A DNA stretch of 64,000 nucleotides, from NCBI GenBank assembly GCA_903892515.1, contig CAITIS010000001.1:157562-221561 (forward strand), written 5' to 3'. Made by a program: the position numbers and the translations under genes. This DNA is from an uncultured Planctomycetota bacterium (lineage in GTDB: Bacteria; Planctomycetota; Phycisphaerae; SM23-33). The stretch's first letter is position 1. Every line of letters starts with the position of its first letter. Below, one piece after another: positions 1 through 7,044 of the stretch. The notes under the pieces are model-generated. The model had not been told where the DNA came from. It did not search any database and was given only the letters and a program-made list of their open reading frames with translations.

Positions 1-9
1 CGGCCTACT

Positions 10-37
10 ACCACAGCCGAGGGCGGCTGTGCCACGG
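10..37. repeat. Dispersed palindrome, CACAGCCG/CGGCTGTG family
   Basis: CACAGCCG, a short GAGGG-type spacer and its complement CGGCTGTG form an 8-bp hairpin, followed by CCACG. Other copies lie near 702, 10022, 10585, 10660, 21412, 38924 and 54119. Two of these (10585 and 10660) are inside a coding sequence. No function is assigned. Confidence 0.7.
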
Positions 38-106
38 GGCCGCGCGGGCAGGCCCGCCCCGCTACCTGCTGCGTCGTTGAAAGCAGTCCCGTCTTTTGCT
101 AGCTCG

Positions 107-307
107 GAGAGCGTCTGAAAGTAGCCCCGTCGGACCGAAGGGAGGGCGGGGTAGGCGGGCGGCGACGGCAGAGCCCTTTACGGGCGACTGAGGCCCTGCG
201 ATGGTGCCTCCAATCATCAATCGCCCGCAAGGGGCTCTTGAGAAAAGAATGCCCTGCCTTCCCCGCCCTTGCTTCGCTGCGGGACGGGGCTACTTTCAGA
301 CGCCCTC
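107..307. repeat. Large imperfect inverted repeat (200-nt hairpin)
   Basis: The arms at 107-131 and 283-307 are complementary at 24 of 25 positions (core GTCTGAAAGTAGCCCCGTC). The pairing resumes further in, where AGGGCGGGG near 143 matches CCCCGCCCT near 261. The loop has no convincing gene. It could be a structured RNA or a miniature-element footprint; nothing in the sequence decides this. Confidence 0.6.
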
Positions 308-440
308 TGGGCTAAGAGCGACACGTCGTTGCGCGGGTGTGCGCATGGGGTGCGCTCACCGCCAATCGCGGCAGACGGAGCGTCGTCGAGATTCGCAAGG
401 CGATGGAGGCCAGCGTGATACTCCTCTGGGCGTGCGATCC

Positions 441-530
441 AGATCGTTCCGAACGGTGCCAAATCGTTCCGTTTCGTTCCGTTTGGTTCCCAACGGTTCC
501 GCTTGGTTCCGAATCATTCCGCACGGTGCC
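441..530. repeat. Nine tandem 10-bp units ending in GTTCC/GTGCC
   Basis: Nine consecutive decamers end in GTTCC, ATTCC or GTGCC with variable leading bases. The period is exactly ten over 90 bp. That equals about one helical turn per unit and is not a multiple of three, so a coding repeat is unlikely. It could be a phased protein-binding array. Confidence 0.65.
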
Positions 531-810
531 TGCGGGGGAATGACCGTGTGCAGAACCCCTCGCTTCACTCGGGAACCTGCACACCCTACTTCCTATGGCC
601 AGAGTCGTCGGGCAGTGCCCGACCTACATGTCACACCTACCCAACCTGTGGTGTGCACATGGCCACGGCCCAACCACGGCGTGGTCATGCGACCCATCAT
701 GGCCGAGGGCGGCTGTGCCACGAGTTTGGCCCGTCGCGGCGGCACTCTAAAGTTTTGCCTTGGCCGAGGCCGATATGAGCGCTACTTCTCGACTATGTGA
801 AGGGACTGTA

Positions 811-1218
811 ATGAGCAAACGCGAGTTGATTGACGAGATCGTCCGGCTGAACCCGACCGCCCGGCCGGACTTCCTGGCTCACTTTGGGGACCATGACCTG
901 CGCGAGTACCTCGACCATTTGAATTGGCTCAACGCTCCAGCGGCCACGCCGATCAGCCTGGCCTCGCCGGCGGCGTGTGAGTCATCGGCCCAGCCGGTGG
1001 CCGCCGAAGCCGCCCAGGTGGCCCTGGCCGAGACAGCAGTGGCTGTGGCCGAAATGGACGAAAGCACCGATGAGCGGGCTGCTCGCACCCAAGCCCCGGC
1101 CTACGAGGACGAGCTCTCGACGAGCCAAACCGTCGCCGTGGCCGCCAACGCTGATTCCGAAGATTCGTCGCCCTTCGCCGACCAGACGCAAGAGGAGTCG
1201 CAGACGTATCTGTTCTAG
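811..1218 (+). CDS. Small hypothetical acidic protein
   Basis: A 135-residue protein of unrecognised function. The first ~40 residues (MSKRELIDEIVRLNPTARP and onward, with a LREYLDHLNWL helix) look like a compact helical domain. The rest is an Ala/Glu/Ser-rich acidic tail with no predicted structure. The ATG at 811 is preferred over an upstream in-frame ATG because AAGGGA lies six bases before it and the conserved-looking N-terminus starts there. It stands alone between repeat DNA and the tRNA gene. The N-terminal part may be a small partner-binding domain, but that is only inference. Confidence 0.65.
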   Translation: MSKRELIDEIVRLNPTARPDFLAHFGDHDLREYLDHLNWLNAPAATPISLASPAACESSAQPVAAEAAQVALAETAVAVAEMDESTDERAARTQAPAYEDELSTSQTVAVAANADSEDSSPFADQTQEESQTYLF

Positions 1219-1380
1219 CTCTGTGTACCTTGGCCGGTATTCGGGCGCCCTGTTTTGTGCGAGCAGGGCGTCCCGTACTGCCGTCTTGGGGCCCGAGCGC
1301 AGCCGCCGCCGCGTCCGTTCAAGCCAGGCTTGTTCCCCGAATTTGAAAAACCCCTTTTGCCGTTTTTGAAAAACGAGGGC

Positions 1381-1410
1381 TTGACAGGATTCCCCGTCAT
1401 CCCGTATATA
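1381..1410 (+). promoter_or_regulatory. Sigma-70-type promoter of tRNA-Asp
   Basis: A perfect -35 TTGACA at 1381-1386, an 18-bp spacer and TATATA at 1405-1410 (continuing into TATAAAAT). It ends 29 bases before the tRNA gene and points at it. Confidence 0.8.
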
Positions 1411-1439
1411 AAATGCTCTGCTGTCGTCAGAGAAGCTAC

Positions 1440-1513
1440 GGGGCCGTAGCTCAATTGGATAGAGTACCGGACTGTCGATCCGGTGGTTACGGGTTCGAAC
1501 CCCGTCGGCCTCG
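1440..1513 (+). tRNA. tRNA-Asp (anticodon GUC)
   Basis: A 74-nt cloverleaf can be folded by eye. The acceptor stem is GGGGCCG with CGGCCTC (one G-U pair), with T8-A9, D-arm GCTC...GAGT, and anticodon stem CCGGA/TCCGG around loop CTGTCGA. That gives anticodon GUC. The T-arm is ACGGG/CCCGT with loop TTCGAAC. The discriminator base is G, as expected for tRNA-Asp, and CCA is not encoded. It is a single gene with its own promoter and a following hairpin. Confidence 0.97.
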
Positions 1514-1529
1514 CGTAAGTAAAGCGTTG

Positions 1530-1556
1530 GAAGCCAGTCAGTGAAGGACTGGCTTC
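1530..1556 (+). terminator. Hairpin terminator after tRNA-Asp
   Basis: A perfect 10-bp stem GAAGCCAGTC/GACTGGCTTC with a 7-nt loop starts 17 nt after the tRNA. It is followed by TGTCGTTTCC, a weak T tract. Placement supports termination or processing of the tRNA transcript. Confidence 0.55.
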
Positions 1557-1695
1557 TGTCGTTTCCACATCGAAATACCCACCTTTTGGGCGAACTGGAT
1601 CACTTTTTGGGTTGGATCGACGGGCTTTCTTCTCGGCCCTTCTTGGCTCACAAAGAGTCCCGCCGGAAAGCATCGTCGGCCATTTCGGATGCGTC

Positions 1696-1971
1696 TCAAC
1701 CAGGTCCGCTGATTCGCAAGTGGGGCAAGCGGAGATGGCGGTCTGGGGATAGCGCGGCATTGCCCACGGCACGGAATTCGAGCTCATACCAGGGGATAAG
1801 TCCAATGACAGCAAGGAAGTGCAGCAGATATTCAACGTCGCAACGATGACGATGGCCGGCGTGAGAATAAGGTGACCCGACGGGGCCCATGGCCTTGCCT
1901 CGGGCAGAACGCACCCCAATGCGATGCGACGACAGCTGTGGACCAGAGAAACCACCCGCTTGCTCTGACAT
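1696..1971 (-). CDS. Hypothetical small ORF, possibly decayed
   Basis: A 91-codon frame on the minus strand starting MSEQAGGFSGPQ, with no recognised homology. What supports it is upstream: a promoter-like TTGACA-17-CACAAT at 2020-2048 and a GGCGGAG purine run just before the ATGs. An LLHFLAVIGLIPWYE stretch is hydrophobic. The next frame also carries sensible peptide (a CPTC motif followed by ETHPKWP). The locus may therefore be a frameshifted remnant rather than an intact gene. Third-position GC is lower than in neighbouring genes. Confidence 0.3.
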   Translation of the reverse strand: MSEQAGGFSGPQLSSHRIGVRSARGKAMGPVGSPYSHAGHRHRCDVEYLLHFLAVIGLIPWYELEFRAVGNAALSPDRHLRLPHLRISGPG

Positions 1972-2019
1972 ACTCATTCTCCGCCCAGTTACTTATCACA
2001 CACGAGACTTGATGGCATG

Positions 2020-2048
2020 ATTGTGGCACCGATACCGCGTTCTGTCAA
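2020..2048 (-). promoter_or_regulatory. Leftward promoter-like site
   Basis: On the minus strand TTGACA (complement of 2043-2048) is followed by 17 bp and CACAAT (complement of 2020-2025). It points into the region of the hypothetical small ORF at 1696-1971. Confidence 0.45.
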
Positions 2049-2667
2049 CCCAGATTCTGGCGGGTTCGGGGAACGAGGCCGGCAAGGGAGAGCTAGCCCA
2101 CAGGCCACGGGATGCCGCGTTCACGGACTTGGGCCTGCCATCCGACGGGAAAAGGGTTCCCGTCAAGGCCGGCCAAGAGAAGCTTCGCTCACGAATCGCA
2201 CCTCAAGAGACAGATCGTGACCGGCACCGACAACCACATAGAGTTGTCAGTATATACTCCGGCTGTCGTGATGGACGAATTTGCCCCCGTGCGACATGGC
2301 TAGGAAAACCGCACCTGGCCATGCTCCCAGCGCACGGCGACCGACGCCGCAACCCGGCACTACCTTCGGGACAACCTGACAAAGAAACTAGAAAGGCGAA
2401 GGGCCTACCTAACTTCCCTCAGAGCGGCTGCATTGTATGTCCACGTTCCACTATGTCAATAATGATATTATTACTTTCTGCATGTCCCCAGATATATTCT
2501 GCCGACTGGGCGGGCAACGCCCCGGTTGCCCCGTAACTTTCCCCGGCGGTCTTGCGCGACCAGCGCGCCACATGGGCTGTTTCCGTTGGCCAACGTGGTT
2601 GCTCGCTTCACTCGCAAACCACGGCACCCACGACAGGACTTGGGTGATCTCTCACATCGCACATCAA
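2049..2667. other. Gene-poor gap downstream of uvrD
   Basis: About 620 bp with no frame I can defend as coding. It contains the promoter-like site at 2432-2459, an AT-rich palindrome AATAAT-GAT-ATTATT near 2459-2473, and a copy of the CGTGGTTTGC...GCAACCACG palindrome family at 2593-2629. Nothing else is evident. Confidence 0.5.
2432..2459 (-). promoter_or_regulatory. Orphan leftward sigma-70-like promoter
   Basis: On the minus strand there is a perfect TTGACA (complement of 2454-2459), a 16-bp spacer and TACAAT (complement of 2432-2437). No gene starts within the next ~450 bp in that direction, so any product may be a non-coding RNA. Confidence 0.5.
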
Positions 2668-4893
2668 TCACAGCGGTTCCAGGCGGGCGTAGGCCAGGAT
2701 GAGCGTCTTGCAGCCAAGTTGCGGGAACTCCACGACGGCGCGGGCTTCGTCGCCCTGGCCATGCACCTGCTGTACCACGCCGATGCCGAAGATCGGGTGG
2801 CGCACGCGCCGACCAATGCGGATGCCCGCGAACCGGCTGGAGATGTGCCGCTCCTCGATGGCTTCGATCGCCTCGATGGCGGCGCGCTGATCGACCTCCT
2901 CGAAGAAGCCGTCCGCGTGCCGCTTGACGCCGCGGTTGAATGTATCGACGTCCATGGGCCGGTGCCGCAGCGCCGGGCCTTGCGGGGCCTTGTCCAGCCG
3001 CGTCACACCGTCAGAGCCGATCTCATTCAGAAAGCTCGACTCCACCTGCCGCGTCTGCATGCCGCGAATGTTGCGGTACTGCGCCGAAGTGAGAAAGAGC
3101 CGGTCCCGCGCCCGCGTCATGCCCACAAAGGCCAACCGCCGCTCCTCCTCGATGTCGGCCGGCTGGCCGTTGGCACGCTGGAAGGGCAGCAAGCCGTCCT
3201 CGCAGCCCACGACGAACACCACGGGAAACTCCAGCCCCTTGGCCGCGTGCAGGCTCATCAGCGTCACGGCCCCGGCGGCCGGGTCGAGCGAGTCGATATC
3301 TGCCACCAAACTCACCTGCTGCAAGTAGTCGGCCAGCGTGGCGTGCTCGTTTTCTTCGTCGAATTCCTTGGCCGACGAGACCAACTCCTGCACGTTCTCC
3401 CAGGCCTGCTTTTCCTGCTCGTCCTTCTTGAGATACTCCTCGATGCCGGCCTGCTTGATGACCTGCTCGATGACCTCGCGGATGCTCTTGACCGGCGCTG
3501 CGGTCAGACGCTTGATCAACTCGGCAAAGACCTTGACCTTGCCGGCGGCGCCGCTGCCCAGACCGGCCTGCTCGGGCGCGCTGCATGCCTCCAGCAGGCT
3601 GATGCCGCGACTTTCGGCGGCCGCTTCCAGGCGGCCCAGCGTGGTAGCGCCGATGCCGCGGGCCGGCACGTTGATGACCCGTCGGCACGAGACGGCGTCG
3701 AAGGGGTTCGACAGCAGCCGCAGGTACGCCAGCACGTCCTTGATCTCGGCGCGGTTGTAAAACTCCACGCCGCGGGCGATCTGGTAGGCGATGCCATGCC
3801 GGCGCAGCGCCTCCTCCAGCACGCGCGACAGGGCGTTGACGCGGTAGAAGATGGCCATATCGCTGTACGCCAGGCCTTCGCTCTTGAGCCGCATCACGGT
3901 GCGTCCAACCTCATCGGCCTCGGCCTTTTCGTCGAACAGTCGCACGATCTGCACATCCGCGCCGCCTTCGCGGACGGCGATCAACTGCTTGTGCTTGCGC
4001 TGGCGGTTGTGCGAAATCAGGTTCGACGCCGCCTGCAGGATCGGCGCGGTCGAGCGGTAATTGTGCTCCAGCCGAACCACCTGGGCGTTGGGGTAATCGG
4101 CCTCAAATTCCATGATGTTGCGGATGTCGGCCCCGCGCCAGGCGTAGATGGACTGGTCGGGATCGCCCGTGGCGCAGATGTTCTCGTGCTCCATGGCGAT
4201 GCCGTGGGCAATGACGTACTGGGCGTGGTTGGTGTCCTGGTACTCGTCGATCAGGATGTGCGTGTACCGCTGCGCCAGCTCCTGGCGAACCTCCGGGTGG
4301 TCGCGGAGCAGAAACGCCATCCGCATCAGCAGGTCGTCAAAGTCCAGAGCCTTGCTCTCCGCCAGCAGCCGCTCGTACTGCCGGTACACCTTGGCCACGG
4401 TCTTGTCGAAGAACTCCTTGGCGGCCGCGGCGAAGGTCGGGGCATCCTGCAGGGCGTTCTTGGCCCGCGAGATGGTCGAGTGAATCGCCCCCGGCGGCAC
4501 GTTGGAGGTCGGCACCTCGGATGCTTCCATGGCCCGCTTGATGCAGCGCAGCTGGTCGTCGGAGTCGTAGATGCTGAAGTTGCGCGAAAGCCCGGCCGGG
4601 TCGGCGAATTCCCGCAGCAGCCGCACGCACAGCGAGTGAAACGTGCACACCGTGGCGCCGCTGGTCATGCCCAGCGAGGCCACGCGCTGACGCATCTCGC
4701 CGGCGGCCTTGTTGGTAAAGGTAATGGCCAGGATGTGCCACGGGGCGATGCCCTGCTCGACCATGTACCCGACGCGGCGGGTAATGACCCGCGTCTTGCC
4801 CGAGCCCGCGCCAGCCACCACCAGCAGCGGCCCGTTCACGCACGTGACGGCCTGCCGCTGCGACTCATTCAAATCTGAAAGCAAATCCACCAT
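2668..4893 (-). CDS. uvrD: UvrD/PcrA-type ATP-dependent DNA helicase
   Basis: A superfamily 1A 3'-5' helicase of 741 residues, the usual length of UvrD/PcrA, acting in nucleotide-excision and mismatch repair and in clearing nucleoprotein blocks. Visible motifs in order: Q motif LNESQRQAV (residues 8-16), Walker A AGAGSGKT (27-34), ITFTNKAAGEMRQR (motif Ia), LIDEYQDTN (Walker B), GDPDQSIYAWRGAD (motif III), VRLEHNYRS (motif IV), MSLHAAKGLEF (motif V) and AFVGMTRARDRLFL (motif VI). The C-terminus has the Tudor-like HPIFGIGVVQQV segment typical of PcrA. It is a single gene reading leftward. The assignment to the family is firm; PcrA versus UvrD naming is a convention. Confidence 0.95.
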   Translation of the reverse strand: MVDLLSDLNESQRQAVTCVNGPLLVVAGAGSGKTRVITRRVGYMVEQGIAPWHILAITFTNKAAGEMRQRVASLGMTSGATVCTFHSLCVRLLREFADPAGLSRNFSIYDSDDQLRCIKRAMEASEVPTSNVPPGAIHSTISRAKNALQDAPTFAAAAKEFFDKTVAKVYRQYERLLAESKALDFDDLLMRMAFLLRDHPEVRQELAQRYTHILIDEYQDTNHAQYVIAHGIAMEHENICATGDPDQSIYAWRGADIRNIMEFEADYPNAQVVRLEHNYRSTAPILQAASNLISHNRQRKHKQLIAVREGGADVQIVRLFDEKAEADEVGRTVMRLKSEGLAYSDMAIFYRVNALSRVLEEALRRHGIAYQIARGVEFYNRAEIKDVLAYLRLLSNPFDAVSCRRVINVPARGIGATTLGRLEAAAESRGISLLEACSAPEQAGLGSGAAGKVKVFAELIKRLTAAPVKSIREVIEQVIKQAGIEEYLKKDEQEKQAWENVQELVSSAKEFDEENEHATLADYLQQVSLVADIDSLDPAAGAVTLMSLHAAKGLEFPVVFVVGCEDGLLPFQRANGQPADIEEERRLAFVGMTRARDRLFLTSAQYRNIRGMQTRQVESSFLNEIGSDGVTRLDKAPQGPALRHRPMDVDTFNRGVKRHADGFFEEVDQRAAIEAIEAIEERHISSRFAGIRIGRRVRHPIFGIGVVQQVHGQGDEARAVVEFPQLGCKTLILAYARLEPL

Positions 4894-5017
4894 GACCGAT
4901 TCTTACGTCCTCTCTTGCTACGTTTTGCGCGGACAGTATAGCGGGCGGCGCGGCGACTGTCGCGGGCCCGAGACAATCCTCGCCCGGATGGCCGGCGCGC
5001 AGCACACGGTGGGATGT

Positions 5018-5054
5018 GGTGCCGTGGTTTGCGCAGCGAAGCGTAGCAACCACG
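5018..5054. repeat. Dispersed palindrome, CGTGGTTTGC/GCAACCACG family
   Basis: GGTGCCGTGGTTTGCGC, then AGCGAAGCG, then TAGCAACCACG. The ends CGTGGTT and AACCACG pair. Other copies in either orientation lie near 2593, 7923, 8037, 9922, 15302, 26278 and 38863. All copies are intergenic. Confidence 0.8.
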
Positions 5055-5109
5055 TTTTCGCTGCCGGTGAGATTAGAGCGGCAAAGAAAGGCACATTTCG
5101 CGATGGACG

Positions 5110-5138
5110 TAGAGTACTCTGTGTACTAGAGTACTCTA
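5110..5138 (+). promoter_or_regulatory. Double AGAGTACTCT operator
   Basis: Two identical 10-bp perfect palindromes AGAGTACTCT (5111-5120 and 5128-5137) are separated by GTGTACT, 17 bp start to start. They end 20 bp before the start of the membrane protein gene at 5158. The winged-helix regulator encoded two genes on is the likely ligand, which would give negative autoregulation. The operator role is inferred; the symmetry is direct observation. Confidence 0.65.
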
Positions 5139-5157
5139 GACAGAAAGGAGCTGCGCG

Positions 5158-5745
5158 ATGGAAGTCACTGAGAAGCAGGCACAGGAAGCGTTGCGGGACG
5201 TTGAATCGGTCGCCAAGGGTGTGCAGGGCACTCTGGCGTATGGGGTCGCCGGGCCGATCCTGGTCTTGTGGGGGGGCGTCTGGATGGTGTGTTTCTCCCT
5301 TGTTCACTTTGCGCCGCAACTTGCAGGCTGGGGATGGCTCATCGGAAACAGCGTGGGCATCGCCGGTTCTCTCTACCTGGGTAGATTCCGCGCCAAGGCC
5401 AAGGCGGTACGCAGTGAGACGTCCAAACGCATCGGATGGAGACTATTCTGGTTCTGGTTTTTCCTGTTCATCTACGCCGACATCTGGCTGGCGGTCCTCT
5501 GGCCTTGGCGAGGCGAACAACTCGGCATGTTCCTGGTCACGTTGATCATGTTCGCCTACGTGGTCATGGGCCTGTGGCTTGAACTGCGGTTCATGCTCTG
5601 GCTGGGCCTGGCCGTGACGGCGCTGGCCTGCGTGGGATACGCATCCTCCTTCGCGCTGCCGGGCTACCTTGATCTGTGGCTGGCGTTTACGGGCGGATCG
5701 GCCCTGCTGGCCAGCGGCCTGTACCTGACGCTTCGATGGAGATAG
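5158..5745 (+). CDS. Multi-pass membrane protein of unknown function
   Basis: 195 residues with a soluble N-terminal helix (~1-25) and about six hydrophobic segments (around 27-48, 57-75, 95-114, 122-140, 145-162 and 170-190). Two of these are Trp/Phe-rich (RLFWFWFFLFIY, AVLWPW). No catalytic motif is visible. AAAGGAG lies 8 bases before the ATG. The next gene, a winged-helix regulator, begins 3 bp after the stop, so the two are cotranscribed behind the double AGAGTACTCT operator. Membrane protein plus small winged-helix regulator is a common two-gene arrangement of unclear purpose; a role in sensing or controlling envelope state is plausible but not shown. Confidence 0.85.
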   Translation: MEVTEKQAQEALRDVESVAKGVQGTLAYGVAGPILVLWGGVWMVCFSLVHFAPQLAGWGWLIGNSVGIAGSLYLGRFRAKAKAVRSETSKRIGWRLFWFWFFLFIYADIWLAVLWPWRGEQLGMFLVTLIMFAYVVMGLWLELRFMLWLGLAVTALACVGYASSFALPGYLDLWLAFTGGSALLASGLYLTLRWR

Positions 5746-5748
5746 CCC

Positions 5749-6066
5749 ATGGCCGAAATCAACGAAATCATCCACCAGCCGATACGCCTGAAGGTCATGG
5801 CCGCCCTCTTTGCCATGGACAGCGATGCCGAAGCTGATTTCACGTTCCTGCGGGATCATCTAAAGCTCACCGACGGCAACCTGGGAGCTCACCTGGAAAG
5901 GCTGGAATCGGCCGGCTACCTCACCTCCCGGAAAGCGTTCATTCGTCGCAAGCCGAAGACCTTCGTTCGGCTTTCCCGCGCCGGCCGCAGGGCATTCGAG
6001 GATTATGTTGAAACTCTGCGCGGCGTTATCGGCGATGTCCCCGGAGGGCCAGCGGCACGCGAATAA
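5749..6066 (+). CDS. Winged-helix transcriptional regulator (MarR/PadR-like, single domain)
   Basis: 105 residues forming one winged-helix domain: IIHQPIRLKVMAALF (first helix), FTFLRDHLKLTDGNLGAHLERLESAGYL (HTH, recognition helix around NLGAHLERL) and a basic wing KAFIRRKPKTFVRLSRAGRRAFE. This matches the compact winged-helix family often annotated as HTH_34. The start lies 3 bp after the preceding stop, so it is translated from the same mRNA as the membrane protein. It probably binds the AGAGTACTCT pair upstream of the operon. No ligand-binding domain is present, so the signal may come through the membrane protein or a direct small ligand; this is inference. Confidence 0.88.
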   Translation: MAEINEIIHQPIRLKVMAALFAMDSDAEADFTFLRDHLKLTDGNLGAHLERLESAGYLTSRKAFIRRKPKTFVRLSRAGRRAFEDYVETLRGVIGDVPGGPAARE

Positions 6067-6070
6067 CCAG

Positions 6071-6151
6071 TGAGGTAGGGTCCGCAGGTTCCGCGAGTGC
6101 GCGAGCGGGTTCTGCGGACGATAGCCCCCGCGTGCAACCAGTTGCAAGCCC
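6071..6151. repeat. Short palindromes after the regulator gene
   Basis: GTCCGCAG (6080-6087) pairs with CTGCGGAC (6112-6119). The same motif recurs near 28050-28105, 28205 and 63660-63760. It is followed by CGTGCAACCAGTTGCA, a member of the GTGCAACnnGTTGCAC palindrome family seen also near 23522 and 63807. Confidence 0.6.
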
Positions 6152-6179
6152 TGCCCGGATCTGTTTCTTGGTGGGTTTT

Positions 6180-6215
6180 TCCCACTTGACCACAGTGGGA
6201 ATTGGGTCGTATCAT
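6180..6215 (+). promoter_or_regulatory. Promoter and overlapping operator of toxin-antitoxin pair
   Basis: TTGACC (6186-6191), 18 bp, TATCAT (6210-6215). A perfect 7-bp inverted repeat TCCCACT...AGTGGGA (6180-6186 and 6194-6200) straddles the -35, as expected for autorepression by an antitoxin. A further GTGGG just upstream can also pair with CCCAC. Confidence 0.65.
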
Positions 6216-6237
6216 CTTTATGAGAAGGAAACTCACC

Positions 6238-6603
6238 ATGACGATGGCCACCTCCAAGCTGAAGTTGAAGCATAAGACATCCGCGCACAAAGCTTCGAAA
6301 GGCCGGGCGGCCCAAACCCGGCGCCTCGCCCCTGCGGTCACCACATCCAAGGTGGACTCCAAAGGCCGGGTCAGCCTGGGCAAGGCCTTCGCCAACAGCC
6401 TGGTGATCATCCGCTCCCAGAACGAAGACGTGGTGGAGATCGTGCGGGCCGAAGCCATTCCCGCCCGAGAAGCCTGGCTGTACAAGAACCCTCAGGCGTA
6501 CGAGTCGGTCAGGCGCGGACTGGAACAAGCGGCGCGCGGCGAACTCGTCGAGGGCCCAGATTTAGAAGCAGGGGCCAAGTTGGCCGACGAGATCGAGGAG
6601 TAG
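6238..6603 (+). CDS. Putative antitoxin, AbrB-like N-terminal region
   Basis: 121 residues from the ATG at 6238, chosen because GAAGGA lies 8 bases upstream. A Lys/Arg/Ser-rich leader (~1-35) precedes a segment SKVDSKGRVSLGKAF...VIIRSQNEDVVEIVRAEAIP that resembles a swapped-hairpin (SpoVT/AbrB-like) DNA-binding fold. The acidic helical C-terminus (ESVRRGLEQAARGELVEGPDL, LADEIEE) is the kind that wraps a toxin. The partner gene begins 3 bp after the stop. A palindrome over the promoter supports autoregulation. The type II antitoxin role rests on gene order and motif style, not on a recognised family name. Confidence 0.65.
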   Translation: MTMATSKLKLKHKTSAHKASKGRAAQTRRLAPAVTTSKVDSKGRVSLGKAFANSLVIIRSQNEDVVEIVRAEAIPAREAWLYKNPQAYESVRRGLEQAARGELVEGPDLEAGAKLADEIEE

Positions 6604-6606
6604 GCC

Positions 6607-6954
6607 TTGTTCAAGGCGAAATGGACTTCGCGGGCCACCGCCGAATACCAGGAGTTGATGCGTGCCGCCGCATCGGCGCGCGAGACAAGGAGAAGAGAGG
6701 GTCGCTCCAAGACCTCTCGCCCTGAGGGGCTGTTCAAACAAATCGACAAGACCATTCGCCTGCTGCTGGCAAACCCGAGACACCCCGGGCTCCGCAGCCA
6801 CGAGTTCACGTCGATGCGAAGCCCGTACGACCCTTTGGCCCGAGTCTTCGAGGCCTACGCCCAAAACGACACGTCGGGAGCCTATCGCATCTTCTGGTGC
6901 TACGGCCCGGCCAAGGGCGAAATCACCATCCTGGCCATCACGCCGCACCCGTAG
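6607..6954 (+). CDS. Putative RelE/ParE-like toxin
   Basis: 115 residues. The start is TTG at 6607, with GAGGAG at the end of the antitoxin gene serving as ribosome-binding site, so translation is coupled. The protein is basic with a helical N-terminus (WTSRATAEYQELMRAA) and a core FKQIDKTIRLLLANPRHPGLRSHEF. It ends in beta-strand segments FEAYAQNDTSGAYRIFWCYGPAKGEITILAITPHP. The combination of LLxNPRHPGL, a YRIFW strand and a terminal ITPHP/H is typical of the RelE/ParE barrel, which cleaves mRNA on ribosomes or poisons gyrase. Which activity applies cannot be told from the sequence. Confidence 0.65.
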   Translation: MFKAKWTSRATAEYQELMRAAASARETRRREGRSKTSRPEGLFKQIDKTIRLLLANPRHPGLRSHEFTSMRSPYDPLARVFEAYAQNDTSGAYRIFWCYGPAKGEITILAITPHP

Positions 6955-7044
6955 GCGCTGTTCTCGGGCCTCCGGCCTCTGACCTCCGACCTCCGGCCTT
7001 GCTTGCTAAAGTCCGCCGCCGGGGCGGGCGATATCACTGTCGGC

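Noticed and set aside
1..780. Several overlapping small frames in both strands
   Set aside because: They follow the inverted repeat and decamer array, with no consistent coding signal or ribosome-binding sites.
1215..1955. Minus-strand frame with the peptide TGSTVRYSIQLSYGP
   Set aside because: That peptide is the antisense translation of the tRNA-Asp gene, a common mis-annotation.
2437..4878. A very long open frame on the plus strand opposite uvrD
   Set aside because: It is the antisense of a well-supported helicase gene and its peptide has no domain logic; high GC leaves many spurious long frames.
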